Source of the DNA: Streptomyces sp. NBC_00102
GTDB lineage: Bacteria; Actinomycetota; Actinomycetes; Streptomycetales; Streptomycetaceae
Reading direction: 5' to 3'
Length of the DNA stretch: 64,000 bases
Assembly (NCBI RefSeq): GCF_026343115.1
Contig: NZ_JAPEMC010000001.1
Location: forward strand, 1 to 64,000
In this document: piece by piece, positions 18,489 through 28,011 of the stretch
Layout: every line of letters begins with the position of its first letter
Numbering within the stretch: the first letter of the stretch is position 1
Translations under genes and position numbers: made by a program
Notes under the pieces: model-generated
Database searches by the model: none
Seen by the model: only the letters and a program-made list of their open reading frames with translations
What the model was told of the DNA's origin: nothing

Positions 18489-20031
18489 TCTGCCGGGAGA
18501 GGACCGTGGCGACGGTGTCCGCCTCCTGCGGGCGCTTGTCCTCCCGGTAGCGCAGGACCCGGGCGAAGCGCAGGGTGACGCCGGCCGGGTAGCGGGTGGA
18601 GCGCTGGAGGCCGTCGTAGGCGATCTCCACGACCAGCTCCGGGCGCACCGTCACCACGTGTCCGTCGTCGCCGGTGGAGAGCGCGAGCAGGCGTTCGGTC
18701 TGCCAGGCGAGCAGCCGGTCGGTGAGCCCCTTGAAGGTCTTGCCGAGCATGACCGGGGCGCCGTCCGGGCCCAGCGCGCCGAGGTGCAGGTTGGAGAGCT
18801 TTCCGGTGCGCCGGCCGCTGCCCCACTCGACGGCCATCACGAGGAGGTCCAGGGTGTGCACCGGCTTGACCTTGAGCCAGGAGGCACCCCGGCGGCCGGC
18901 GCTGTAGGGGGCGGTGAGGTCCTTGACGACGACGCCCTCGTGTCCGCGTTCGAGGGCGGCGGCGAAGAAGGCGTCGGCGGCCTCCCGGGCCCCGGTGTCC
19001 GGCTCGTCCCCGGAAGGGGCGGGCACGACGGTGCGGCGTACCCGCATCCGCTCGGGAACCAGGCGGGCGAGAGCCGCGTGCCGTTCGGTGAGCGGCCGGT
19101 CGAGCAGGTCCTCGTCGTCCACGAGCAGGGCGTCGAAGAAGACCGGCACCACCGGGACCTCCGCGGCGGCGCGTGCCGGCTCGCGGCGGGAACCGACCCG
19201 GGCGGCGATCTCCTGGAACGGGCGCGGCCGACCGTCCGGTCCGAGCGCGATCACCTCGCCGTCGAGGACGAAGCGTTCACCGGGGAGGTCGGCGACGGCG
19301 GCCACCACGTCGGGGAGGCGGTCGGTGATGTCGTCGAGGGTGCGGGTGAAGGCGTGTACCCCGGTGCCGTCCCGGTGCACCTGTACGCGGATGCCGTCGA
19401 GCTTCTCCTCGACCGCGCAGCCGCCCAGCTTGTCGACCGCCTCCGCGACCGACCCGGCGGTGTGCGCGAGCATCGGGTGGACGGGGCGCCCCGCGGTGAG
19501 CCGGAAGCGGCCGAGCGCCTCGGGGCCGTCCGCGAGGAGGGCGACCGCGACGTCCCGCAGCGAGCCGGCGAGCATGACGGCCCGGCGGACATCGGCCCCC
19601 GCCGCGCCGGACGCGCGGGCCAACGCGTCCACCGCGATCGCGTCCAGGGCGCCCTGGCGCAGCTCGCCCATGAGGAGGGCCCGCAGGAAGTCCTGTTCCT
19701 CCGCGGTGGCCGCGCCCAGCAGGGCGCGCAGCCGCTCCGTGCGGGCGGCCCTGGAGCCGGGGCCGGTCAGGTTTCCGACGGCGGTCAGTTCGGCGTCAGT
19801 GTGCGCGACGGTGAGCGTGGGCGATCCGGCGGGCGCGACCGGGTCGCCGAGGGTGGACCAGCCGATGCCGAGCCGCCCCTGCGGCAGCCGTCCGGCGAGG
19901 TAGGGGATGGCGACCGGGACGTCCTCGGGCTCCGCCTCCCGGAAGAGGCCGGCCAGCAGTTCGACCTTCCGGTTCCTGGCGGGGGCCCCGGCGACCTGGA
20001 GCGAGACCTGGGCGAGCCGGATCAGCAGCAT
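18484..20031 (-). CDS. lig: ATP-dependent DNA ligase
   Basis: 515 residues. The N-terminal alpha-helical DNA-binding domain (1-180) is followed by the adenylation domain with Lys210 in EKLDGIR (motif I, the AMP-accepting Lys), FVLDGEVIAL, and ERGHEGVVVKDLTAPY plus SWLKVKP (motifs IV-V). The OB domain ends with RFARVLRYREDK (motif VI). It seals nicks using ATP, in addition to the NAD-dependent LigA expected elsewhere on the chromosome, and is likely a repair enzyme. ATG 20031 has AGGA 10 bases upstream. The final codons lie in the tandem repeat. Confidence 0.93.
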   Translation of the reverse strand: MLLIRLAQVSLQVAGAPARNRKVELLAGLFREAEPEDVPVAIPYLAGRLPQGRLGIGWSTLGDPVAPAGSPTLTVAHTDAELTAVGNLTGPGSRAARTERLRALLGAATAEEQDFLRALLMGELRQGALDAIAVDALARASGAAGADVRRAVMLAGSLRDVAVALLADGPEALGRFRLTAGRPVHPMLAHTAGSVAEAVDKLGGCAVEEKLDGIRVQVHRDGTGVHAFTRTLDDITDRLPDVVAAVADLPGERFVLDGEVIALGPDGRPRPFQEIAARVGSRREPARAAAEVPVVPVFFDALLVDDEDLLDRPLTERHAALARLVPERMRVRRTVVPAPSGDEPDTGAREAADAFFAAALERGHEGVVVKDLTAPYSAGRRGASWLKVKPVHTLDLLVMAVEWGSGRRTGKLSNLHLGALGPDGAPVMLGKTFKGLTDRLLAWQTERLLALSTGDDGHVVTVRPELVVEIAYDGLQRSTRYPAGVTLRFARVLRYREDKRPQEADTVATVLSRQT

Positions 20032-20102
20032 GCGCCCATGGTCCTACGGGGCCGCGCACCCCGCCCGGAGAGGAGCCCCGGGCGGGGTGCCGGCGGTCCC
20101 GG

Positions 20103-20894
20103 TCAGATGATGTTGAGGGCGCTCGCCGCGCCGATCCCCCCGAGCACCATGAACACGGGCATCAGCACCTTCAGCTCCACCCAGCTGCCGGCCCGGAACC
20201 GCATCGCCTTCGGCGGGCCCAGCGCGTACCAGCGCTTGCGGCCGAGGGGGATGGGCCAGAGGATCGGGCAGCCCGAGACGGTCAGCGCGTCCCCGATGTC
20301 GTGGACGAGGGCGCCGAGGAGGATCGGCAGCCCGAGCCACATGTACTCCTGGCCGGGTGCGTCGAAGAACCAGTTCGAGCCGTGGCCGGGCTGATCGAGG
20401 ACGCCGGCGAGGATCCAGGCGCTGGTCGCGCCGAGCAGCCACACCAGTACGTCGCTGGAGACGCGGGCGGCCCGCCAGAGCAGGCCTTCGACGGCGAGCA
20501 CCAAGTGGACGAAGAGGATGGCGAGGACCGCCCAGCGGCCGCCGAGGATCGCGAGGCCGGATGCCGCGGCGCCGGTGAGGACGGCCCAGAGCCAGGTGTG
20601 GGTCAGCGTCCGGTGGCCGCCGTTGCGCCGGGGGTCGCCGGGGCCGCGGGTGGCCTTGTAGACGGCGTGCGAGAGCTTGTCGACGACCTCGCAGACCCCC
20701 TTGGAGACCGGTCCGAAGGCCCGGGAGATGGTGGCCGACTTGTGGTCCAGGTCGGGGGCGAGCGCGGCGCCCGCCGTGATCAGCGCTCCGACGACGAGGA
20801 CGGGCCAGGGCATGGTGTGACCCGCGGCGGCGGCCGCCGCGCCCACCCCGAGCCAGGCCGCCGCCCCGGACAGTGAGTGTGCCGGTCCCATCAT
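20103..20894 (-). CDS. YdjM-like membrane-bound metal-dependent hydrolase (DUF457)
   Basis: 263 residues with several hydrophobic segments. HSLSG near the N-terminus, PDLDHKSATISR near residue 50 and HRTLTHTW near residue 95 form the His/Asp set shared by the YdjM/DUF457 family; GALVHDIGDALT adds another His. Function in the family is poorly defined; E. coli YdjM is SOS-induced. It is an inner-membrane protein divergent from the helicase. An MM start at 20894 leaves a two-codon uncertainty. Confidence 0.82.
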   Translation of the reverse strand: MMGPAHSLSGAAAWLGVGAAAAAAGHTMPWPVLVVGALITAGAALAPDLDHKSATISRAFGPVSKGVCEVVDKLSHAVYKATRGPGDPRRNGGHRTLTHTWLWAVLTGAAASGLAILGGRWAVLAILFVHLVLAVEGLLWRAARVSSDVLVWLLGATSAWILAGVLDQPGHGSNWFFDAPGQEYMWLGLPILLGALVHDIGDALTVSGCPILWPIPLGRKRWYALGPPKAMRFRAGSWVELKVLMPVFMVLGGIGAASALNII

Positions 20895-21023
20895 GGTGTT
20901 TTCCGCCCCCAGAACTTGGTGCGGCCGACGCCGTTGCGGCGCGGCCGAGTTGAGTGGGAAGCCTACCGCCCGTGATCTTCGTACGGCCGTCCGGTTCCCG
21001 CATCGGGACGGAAGGCAGGCAAG

Positions 21024-23546
21024 ATGGGGGGCGTGACCCTTATCGATCAGCTGCCCCCGACCGCAGACCCGGACGCTCTCTTCGAGGCTTTCTCCTCGTG
21101 GACCGAGAGTCAGGGAATCGTCCTCTATCCCGCTCAGGAGGAGGCGCTGATCGAGGTGGTCTCCGGGGCGAACGTCATCCTGTCCACGCCGACCGGCTCG
21201 GGCAAGAGCCTGGTGGCGGCGGGTGCGCACTTCACGGCGCTGGCGCAGGACAAGGTCACCTTCTACACCGCTCCGATCAAGGCCCTGGTCTCGGAGAAGT
21301 TCTTCGACCTGTGCAAGCTCTTCGGCACGGAGAACGTCGGGATGCTGACGGGCGACGCCTCGGTCAACGCCGACGCGCCCGTCATCTGCTGCACGGCGGA
21401 GGTGCTGGCCTCGATCGCGCTGCGCGACGGCAAGTACGCGGACATCGGCCAGGTCGTGATGGACGAGTTCCACTTCTATGCGGAGCCCGACCGCGGCTGG
21501 GCGTGGCAGATCCCGCTGCTGGAGCTGCCGCAGGCCCAGTTCGTCCTGATGTCGGCGACCCTCGGTGACGTCGCGATGTTCGAGAAGGACCTCACCCGGC
21601 GGACCGGCCGGCCGACCTCCGTCGTGCGTTCGGCGACCCGTCCGGTGCCGCTCAGCTACGAGTACCGCCTCACGCCGATCACCGAGACGCTGACGGAGCT
21701 GCTGGACACCCGGCAGTCCCCCGTCTACATCGTGCACTTCACGCAGGCCGCCGCCGTGGAGCGGGCGCAGTCGCTGATGAGCATCAACATGTGCAGCAAG
21801 GAGGAGAAGGAGAAGATCGCCGATCTGATCGGCAACTTCCGCTTCACCACCAAGTTCGGCCAGAACCTCTCCCGGTACGTGCGCCACGGCATCGGGGTCC
21901 ACCACGCCGGCATGCTGCCCAAGTACCGCCGTCTGGTGGAGAAGCTGGCGCAGGCGGGGCTGCTGAAGGTCATCTGCGGTACGGACACGCTCGGCGTCGG
22001 GGTCAACGTCCCCATCCGTACGGTGTTGTTCACCGCACTGACCAAGTACGACGGCACCCGGGTACGGACGCTGCGGGCGCGTGAGTTCCACCAGATCGCG
22101 GGCCGGGCCGGGCGGGCCGGCTTCGACACGGCCGGGTTCGTGGTGGCGCAGGCCCCCGAGCACGTCATCGAGAACGAGAAGAACGTCAAAAAGGCCGGCG
22201 ACGACCCGAAGAAGAAGCGCAAGGTCGTCCGCAAGAAGGCCCCCGAGGGCTTCGTGGCCTGGTCGGAGACGACCTTCGACAAGCTGATCCAATCCGATCC
22301 GGAGCCGCTCACCTCGCGCTTCCGGGTCACCCACACCATGCTGCTGTCGGTGATCGCCCGTCCCGGCAACGCCTTCAAGGCGATGCGCCACCTCCTGGAG
22401 GACAACCACGAGCCGCGCAAGGCCCAGTTGCGGCACATCCGACGGGCCATCGCCATCTACCGCTCGCTGCTCGACGGCGGTGTGGTGGAGCAGCTGGCCG
22501 AGCCGGACGCCGAGGGCCGGATCGTCCGGCTGACCGTGGACCTCCAGCAGGACTTCGCGCTGAACCAGCCGCTGTCCACCTTCGCGCTCGCCGCGTTCGA
22601 CCTGCTGGACGCCGAATCCCCCTCGTACGCGCTGGACATGGTCTCCGTCGTCGAGTCGACGCTGGACGACCCGCGCCAGATCCTCGCCGCGCAGCAGAAC
22701 AAGGCGCGCGGCGAGGCGGTAGGGCAGATGAAGGCGGACGGCGTCGAGTACGAGGAGCGCATGGAGCGGCTCCAGGAGGTCACGTACCCGAAGCCGCTGG
22801 GCGAACTGCTGTGGCACGCCTACGACGTGTACCGCAAGAGCCACCCGTGGGTCGGGGACCACCCGGTGTCGCCGAAGTCGGTGATCCGGGACATGTACGA
22901 ACGCGCCATGACCTTCACGGAGTTCACCTCGAACTACGAGCTGGCCCGCACCGAGGGCATCGTGCTGCGCTACCTCGCGAGCGCGTACAAGGCGCTGGAG
23001 CACACCATCCCGGACGACCTCAAGTCCGAGGACCTTCAGGACCTGATCGCCTGGCTCGGCGAGATGGTCCGCCAGGTGGACTCCAGCCTGCTGGACGAGT
23101 GGGAGCAGCTCGCCAACCCCGAGGTGGAGACGGCCGAGCAGGCCCAGGAGAAGGCCGACGAGGTCAAGCCGGTCACCGCGAACGCCCGCGCCTTCCGGGT
23201 GCTGGTGCGCAACGCGATGTTCCGCCGGGTCGAGCTGGCCGCGCTGGACCGGGTCCGCGACCTCGGCGAGCTGGACGCGGAGTCCGGCTGGGACGAGGAC
23301 GCCTGGGGCGAGGCGATGGACGCCTACTGGGACGAGTTCGACGAGCTGGGCACGGGCCCCGACGCGCGCGGCCCCAAGCTGCTGAAGATCGAGGAGGACC
23401 CGGCGCACGGCGTGTGGCGGGTGTGGCAGGCTTTCGCCGACCCGAATGGTGACCACGACTGGGGCATCCGCGCCGAGGTGGATCTCGCGGCTTCCGACGA
23501 AGAAGGCCGCGCGGTCGTGCGCGTCACCGCCGTGGGTCAGCTGTGA
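21024..23546 (+). CDS. Ski2-like DEAD/DEAH-box helicase with DUF3516 C-terminus
   Basis: 840 residues. Motif I TPTGSGKS (about residue 55), Ia TAPIKALVSEKF, II MDEFH, III MSATLGD and VI HQIAGRAGRAGF are all present; motif II reads DEFH, not DExH with V or I. A Lys/Arg-rich insertion (KKAGDDPKKKRKVVRKKAPEG) follows the second RecA domain, and the remaining 400 residues match the DUF3516 region of actinobacterial helicases. A role in RNA or DNA unwinding is expected, but the substrate is unproven. ATG 21024 has GGAAGG upstream; GTG 21033 is a possible alternative. Confidence 0.9.
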   Translation: MGGVTLIDQLPPTADPDALFEAFSSWTESQGIVLYPAQEEALIEVVSGANVILSTPTGSGKSLVAAGAHFTALAQDKVTFYTAPIKALVSEKFFDLCKLFGTENVGMLTGDASVNADAPVICCTAEVLASIALRDGKYADIGQVVMDEFHFYAEPDRGWAWQIPLLELPQAQFVLMSATLGDVAMFEKDLTRRTGRPTSVVRSATRPVPLSYEYRLTPITETLTELLDTRQSPVYIVHFTQAAAVERAQSLMSINMCSKEEKEKIADLIGNFRFTTKFGQNLSRYVRHGIGVHHAGMLPKYRRLVEKLAQAGLLKVICGTDTLGVGVNVPIRTVLFTALTKYDGTRVRTLRAREFHQIAGRAGRAGFDTAGFVVAQAPEHVIENEKNVKKAGDDPKKKRKVVRKKAPEGFVAWSETTFDKLIQSDPEPLTSRFRVTHTMLLSVIARPGNAFKAMRHLLEDNHEPRKAQLRHIRRAIAIYRSLLDGGVVEQLAEPDAEGRIVRLTVDLQQDFALNQPLSTFALAAFDLLDAESPSYALDMVSVVESTLDDPRQILAAQQNKARGEAVGQMKADGVEYEERMERLQEVTYPKPLGELLWHAYDVYRKSHPWVGDHPVSPKSVIRDMYERAMTFTEFTSNYELARTEGIVLRYLASAYKALEHTIPDDLKSEDLQDLIAWLGEMVRQVDSSLLDEWEQLANPEVETAEQAQEKADEVKPVTANARAFRVLVRNAMFRRVELAALDRVRDLGELDAESGWDEDAWGEAMDAYWDEFDELGTGPDARGPKLLKIEEDPAHGVWRVWQAFADPNGDHDWGIRAEVDLAASDEEGRAVVRVTAVGQL

Positions 23547-23595
23547 GCCCGGCCGCGACGGTGCCGGCGGGGCTTCGAGAGTGGAGAAGAAGCGC

Positions 23596-24468
23596 ATGAC
23601 GAACCCCGCCGAGCTCCTGGTCGGCCTCCTCGACCTGGAACGGATCGAGGTCAACATCTTCCGAGGCCGGAGCCCCGAGGAGTCCCTCCAGCGGGTCTTC
23701 GGCGGCCAGGTCGCGGGCCAGGCGCTGGTCGCGGCCGGCCGGACCACCGACGGCGACCGGCCGGTGCACTCCCTGCACGCCTACTTCCTGAGGCCCGGGC
23801 GGCCGGGCGTGCCGATCGTGTACCAGGTCGAGCGGGTGCGCGACGGGCGTTCCTTCACGACGCGGCGGGTCACCGCGGTGCAGGAGGGCCGGACGATCTT
23901 CAACCTGACGGCCTCCTTCCACCGGCCCGAGGAGGCGGCCTTCGAGCACCAGCTGCCGCCTGCCCGTATCGTCCCGGACCCCGAGGAGCTGCCCACCGTC
24001 GCCGACGAGGTGCGCGAGCACCTGGGCGGGCTGCCCGAGGCGCTGGAGCGAATGGCCCGCCGCCAGCCGTTCGACATCCGGTACGTGGACCGGCTGCGCT
24101 GGACGCGCGAGGAGGTCACCGAGGCGGAGCCGCGCAGCGCGGTGTGGATGCGCGCGGTCGGCCCGCTGGGCGACGACCCGCTGGTGCACACCTGCGCGCT
24201 GACGTACGCGAGTGACATGACGCTGCTCGACGCGGTCCGGCTTCCGGTGGAGCCGCTGTGGGGCCCGCGCGGCTTCGACATGGCCTCCCTGGACCATGCC
24301 ATGTGGTTCCACCGCCCGTTCCGGGCCGACGAGTGGTTCCTGTACGACCAGGAGTCGCCGATCGCCACGGGCGGCCGGGGGCTTGCGCGCGGCCGGATCT
24401 ACGACCGGGAGGGCAACCTGTTGGTCTCCGTGGTGCAGGAGGGGTTGTTCCGGCGGCTGGGGGCGTAA
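23596..24468 (+). CDS. tesB: Acyl-CoA thioesterase II
   Basis: 290 residues with the double hot-dog fold of TesB. FRGRSPEESLQRVFGGQVAGQALVAA lies in the N-terminal half, TYASDMTLLD supplies the catalytic Asp region in the second half, and LDHAMWFHRPFRADEWFLYDQESP closes it. It hydrolyses acyl-CoA to free acid and CoA in the cytoplasm. ATG 23596 follows GGAGAAG at 9 bases. It lies 49 bases after the helicase and may be co-transcribed with it. Confidence 0.92.
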   Translation: MTNPAELLVGLLDLERIEVNIFRGRSPEESLQRVFGGQVAGQALVAAGRTTDGDRPVHSLHAYFLRPGRPGVPIVYQVERVRDGRSFTTRRVTAVQEGRTIFNLTASFHRPEEAAFEHQLPPARIVPDPEELPTVADEVREHLGGLPEALERMARRQPFDIRYVDRLRWTREEVTEAEPRSAVWMRAVGPLGDDPLVHTCALTYASDMTLLDAVRLPVEPLWGPRGFDMASLDHAMWFHRPFRADEWFLYDQESPIATGGRGLARGRIYDREGNLLVSVVQEGLFRRLGA

Positions 24469-24629
24469 GGGCTTCCGTCCCGGCAGGGCGGCGCGGAGGG
24501 CAGCGCTCGCACGGAGGTTGACGCCCCATCAGGAAATCACCTCATCGGGGCACGTCTCACTCTTGTGCGCACCAGGACCACACGGATGGGCGACTGTGCC
24601 GGGCCCCCGGCCGGACCAAGATCGATCGC

Positions 24630-25820
24630 ATGAGATCCTCCTTGATCCGTCGCGCCTGCGCCGCTTCCCTGATGCTGGCGGCGGCCGTGGCCCCTGCCGT
24701 GGCGGCACAGTCCGACACCACCCCCGCGCAGCCGTCCGCCGCACGGCCCGCCGCCGCGCCGCCCGCCGGTGCCCACGCCCGGCTGCTGGGCGAGAAGATC
24801 GTCCCGCGCGGGCTCTCCTTCGAGAACACGACGGTGGGCGGGCTGTCCGGCATCGACCGGAACCCCTGCACCGGCGAGTACGTCCTGATCAGCGACGACC
24901 GCTCGTACCTCCAGCCCGCCCGCTTCTACACCGCCGACATCGAGGTGGACGGAGCCGGCGTCCACTCCGTCGACTTCACCTCCACCCACCCGTTCCTGCA
25001 GCCCGACGGCACGGTCCATCCGCCGGCGAGCACCAACGACGGCAAGGTGGTCGACCCGGAGGAGATCCGGGTCGACCCGCGTACCTGCCACTACTGGTGG
25101 GCGCAGGAGGGCGACCGTCCGACGTCGGCCACGGCACCGGTGATCCAGCCGTCGATCCAGTTCGCCTCCCCCGCCGGCGCGTACCTGGGGCAGCTGCGGC
25201 TGCCGCCCAACTACGTGATCACCCTGGACGACCGGGGGCTGCGGCGGAACAAGTCGGTGGAGGCGATCACCTTCGGTTCCGGGGACCGCGTGCTCACCAG
25301 CGCCGTCGAGGGCCCGCTCCTCCAGGACGGCCCGGAACCCGACCTGGAGAACGGCGCGCTGGTCCGCGTCACCCAGCAGAGCCGGGGCGGGGACGTGCTC
25401 GCGCAGTACGCGTACCCGATCGAGAAGATCTTCGCCGCCTCCGACCCCACCAGCCCGTGGCCCCCGGACACCGGCGTCCCGTCGATCCTCGCCTTCCCCG
25501 ACGACCCGGGCCGCTACCTGGTGCTCGAACGCTCCTGGGTGGCCGGATCGGACTACAAGATCCGCCTCTACGACGCCACCACCCGGGGTGCGACCGACGT
25601 GCAGCGCGTGGACTCCCTGACCGGACGGCGGGTCGTACCCATGCGCAAGAAGCTGGTCGCGGACTTCGACGACCTGAACCTCTCCACGGTCGACAACACC
25701 GAGGGCATGACCTGGGGCCCGGTCCTGCGGGGCGGCGAACGGACGCTGGTCCTGGTCAGTGACGACAACTTCGCGAGCGACGCGGTGACGCAGATCGTGG
25801 CGCTCGGTATTCGTACGTGA
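24630..25820 (+). CDS. Secreted phytase-like (esterase-like) beta-propeller protein
   Basis: 396 residues. The Sec-type signal peptide has a positive start (MRSSLIRR), a hydrophobic core and the cleavage site AVA-AQ near residue 26; a Pro/Ala linker follows. The mature part (GLSGIDRNPCTGEYVLISDDRS, VVDPEEIRVDPRT, EGMTWGP, LVLVSDDNF) matches the phytase-like/esterase-like family of calcium-binding propellers. It should be extracellular or wall-associated. The substrate is unknown; actual phytase activity is not shown by family membership. Confidence 0.85.
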   Translation: MRSSLIRRACAASLMLAAAVAPAVAAQSDTTPAQPSAARPAAAPPAGAHARLLGEKIVPRGLSFENTTVGGLSGIDRNPCTGEYVLISDDRSYLQPARFYTADIEVDGAGVHSVDFTSTHPFLQPDGTVHPPASTNDGKVVDPEEIRVDPRTCHYWWAQEGDRPTSATAPVIQPSIQFASPAGAYLGQLRLPPNYVITLDDRGLRRNKSVEAITFGSGDRVLTSAVEGPLLQDGPEPDLENGALVRVTQQSRGGDVLAQYAYPIEKIFAASDPTSPWPPDTGVPSILAFPDDPGRYLVLERSWVAGSDYKIRLYDATTRGATDVQRVDSLTGRRVVPMRKKLVADFDDLNLSTVDNTEGMTWGPVLRGGERTLVLVSDDNFASDAVTQIVALGIRT

Positions 25821-25865
25821 TGAGAGCCCGCACGCGCCGGGGCCGATGACCGGCTACCGCCGGGT

Positions 25866-25912
25866 GGGACGGGCCGTCCAGGTGCCCTCGGGGCCCCAGG
25901 ACGGCCCTTCCC
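25866..25912. terminator. Bidirectional hairpin between convergent genes
   Basis: GGGACGGGCCGTCC (25866-25879) pairs with GGACGGCCCTTCCC (25899-25912) with one mismatch, between the phytase-like gene and the exonuclease. Confidence 0.7.
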
Positions 25913-25967
25913 GCCGTCCGGCCGCACACCCGCTGCGCGCGCGGGCGTCTTCCGCCCGCGTCCCGGG

Positions 25968-26534
25968 TCAGCGGGCCTGCGGCCACCCACCGCGCCCGGC
26001 CACGTCCAGTACCAGCGCGGCAATGTTCCACGCGTCGTCGTCGCCCCGGTGGTGACGGCCCTCCAGCGGCAGCCCGGCGATCTCCAGCGCCTGCGCCATG
26101 CCAGGTCTCCGCCGCAGCCCCCGGTCCTCGGTGAACCTGGCCTTGGCGTTGGTGTGGCGGTGGCCGAAGGGGTATGGGACGCCGAACGCGCGAGCCTGGC
26201 CGAGGAACATCTTGCGGTCGTAGTCGCCCCAACTCGCCCAGGGCCGCGTCCCGCTGCGGTGCTCGGTCGTCAACAGGCGGCACGCCTCGGCGAAGGAGAC
26301 CCCCGAGCCGACCTCCGCCTGGGTGAGGCCGGTGAGCTCGGTGCAGAAGGCGGAAACGACCGAGCGGCGTGGCCTCACCAGCACCCGGTGCTTGGCCAGC
26401 CGCTCGCCCGCCCGCAGGTCCACGACGGTGAGGCCGATCTCGACGATCTCGCTCACCTGCCCGGCCGGGACCTCCCCCTCCCAGCATGTCGACTCGACAT
26501 CCACCACGTTGAGCAGCCCGTCCCCGAAGTCCAT
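25968..26534 (-). CDS. DEDDh 3'-5' exonuclease
   Basis: 188 residues with the four-acid site of the DnaQ/ERI-1-like superfamily: Asp12 and Glu14 in VDVES, an Asp in SWGDYDRKM (104 or 106), and His162-x4-Asp167 in HHRGDDDAWN. It lacks polymerase or helicase domains, so it is a stand-alone nuclease on DNA or RNA ends. The start ATG has no ribosome site, but TACCCT lies six bases before it, fitting a leaderless transcript. Confidence 0.88.
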   Translation of the reverse strand: MDFGDGLLNVVDVESTCWEGEVPAGQVSEIVEIGLTVVDLRAGERLAKHRVLVRPRRSVVSAFCTELTGLTQAEVGSGVSFAEACRLLTTEHRSGTRPWASWGDYDRKMFLGQARAFGVPYPFGHRHTNAKARFTEDRGLRRRPGMAQALEIAGLPLEGRHHRGDDDAWNIAALVLDVAGRGGWPQAR

Positions 26535-26540
26535 GGCGCG

Positions 26541-26546
26541 AGGGTA
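26541..26546 (-). promoter_or_regulatory. Candidate -10 element for a leaderless exonuclease transcript
   Basis: On the minus strand TACCCT is followed by six bases and then the ATG at 26534. This fits the TANNNT-N6/7-ATG layout of leaderless actinobacterial genes. No clear -35 is seen. Confidence 0.35.
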
Positions 26547-26618
26547 CGGCGGAGACGACCCGCGTACATCCGGTTTCGGGACCGGGACGGGGGCACGACG
26601 GACCGCTCCCCGGACCGC

Positions 26619-26858
26619 TCACAGCCCCGGCAAGGGCTCCTGGTCGGCCTCCCGGCGGCGGGCGCGGGTGTCCGGTGGGGCGGGGTGGAGTTTCGCGTCG
26701 CAGGTGGGGCCGAGGCCGCTCCGTCGGGAGCCGGTGCCGGTGAGCGGGCGTCCGCACAGGCGGCAGCGGACGAGTGGGCGTTCCGGGCCGCCGTCCCGGG
26801 CCGGGGTGTGACCGGCCGGGGCCGGCGAGGTGCCGGGGAAAAGCTCGGGGGACTCCAT
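26619..26858 (-). CDS. Small zinc-ribbon-like protein (DUF6011)
   Basis: 79 residues. CRLCGRPLTGTGSRRSGLGPTC gives Cys32, Cys35 and Cys53 with the S-R-x-S-G-L-G-P-T-C signature seen in small actinobacterial DUF6011 proteins; a metal site is likely, with His58 as a possible fourth ligand. Both ends are Pro-rich and likely disordered. ATG 26858 is used with GGAAG about 10 bases upstream; an earlier GTG at 26900 is possible. It lies upstream of the exonuclease on the same strand. Confidence 0.7.
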   Translation of the reverse strand: MESPELFPGTSPAPAGHTPARDGGPERPLVRCRLCGRPLTGTGSRRSGLGPTCDAKLHPAPPDTRARRREADQEPLPGL

Positions 26859-27045
26859 GGGGGCGATTCTTCCAGCAGCCGCCGACGGTCGGCGGGTCAC
26901 CAGGGGCCCGGTGCGCCCGGCCTCGGGCGTCCCGCCGGATTGCCGACGCGGGGGCGTACGGCCTTACTGGAGAAACCCGCGCACCGGAAGGCGCGGGGCG
27001 GCCGCGCGCGGGGAAGGGCGGGGCCACGGAAGCGAGAGGGGCGCG

Positions 27046-28011
27046 ATGGACCTGATCCACGTCCGCGCGGTGAGCCCGCCCGGCCTGACCGACCGGGTCG
27101 TGGCGCTGCTGGCAGGCGATCCGTGCGTCCTCAATCTGATCGTGCAGCCGGGGGCGGCCCGGAACCCGGACGGCGACGCGATCGCCTGCGACGTACTGAC
27201 CGGGGGCGCCAACGACGTGCTCCGGGAGCTGCGGGACATCCGTCTGGACGAGCTGGGCTCCATCGTCGTGGAACCGGTGGACATGGCGTTCTCCGGACGG
27301 GCCGAGGCGGGTGGGCGCGACGAGCTGGGACCGCTCGCGCGCGCCCCGGTCTGGGAGCAGGTGGAGGCGCGTATCCGCGCCGAGGCCCGGTATCCGCCGA
27401 GCTTCTATCTGTACCTGGTGGTCGCCGGTCTGATCGGCTCGGTGGGGATCGTCACCAACTCGCAGATCCTGATCGTGGGGGCCATGGTCGTCGGCCCCGA
27501 GTACGGGGCGATCGTCAGCATCGCGCTGGGCATCGACCGGGGTGACCGCGCCACGATCCGCAGGGGCCTGAAGGCGCTCTGCGCGGGGCTGCTGCTGACC
27601 GTGGTGATCACCTTCCTCTTCAGCCTGATGATCCGGGGCTTCGGCTTCCAGTCGCAGGCGTTCGAGGCGGGGCTCCGCCCGGTCTCCGATCTGATCAACA
27701 CACCCAACTTCTTCTCGGTGGCGGTGGCGACGCTGGCGGGCATCGTCGGCATCGTGTCGCTCACCGAGGCGAGGACGAGCGCGCTGCTCGGGGTGTTCAT
27801 CTCGGTCACGACCATTCCGGCCGCCGCCGCCATCGCCGTCTCCATCGCCTTCTCCAGCTGGCAGGAGGCCTGGGGGTCGCTGATCCAGCTCCTGGTGAAC
27901 ATCGTGGTCCTGATCTTCGTCGGCACGGGCGCGCTGAGGTGGCAGCGGGCGATCTGGCGGCGGGTGGCCCGGCGGCGTGCGGGCGGCGCCGGCGCGTCCG
28001 GGCGCAGCTGA
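27046..28011 (+). CDS. DUF389 membrane protein
   Basis: 321 residues. The N-terminal 100 residues form a soluble ferredoxin-like domain (MDLIHVRAVSPPGLTDRVVALL), followed by the DUF389 membrane core with about six segments, including VGAMVVGPEYGAI and LTEARTSALLGVFISVTTIPAAAAI. Function is not established for the family. ATG 27046 has GAGAGGGG at 6 bases. The C-terminus is Arg-rich. Confidence 0.88.
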   Translation: MDLIHVRAVSPPGLTDRVVALLAGDPCVLNLIVQPGAARNPDGDAIACDVLTGGANDVLRELRDIRLDELGSIVVEPVDMAFSGRAEAGGRDELGPLARAPVWEQVEARIRAEARYPPSFYLYLVVAGLIGSVGIVTNSQILIVGAMVVGPEYGAIVSIALGIDRGDRATIRRGLKALCAGLLLTVVITFLFSLMIRGFGFQSQAFEAGLRPVSDLINTPNFFSVAVATLAGIVGIVSLTEARTSALLGVFISVTTIPAAAAIAVSIAFSSWQEAWGSLIQLLVNIVVLIFVGTGALRWQRAIWRRVARRRAGGAGASGRS

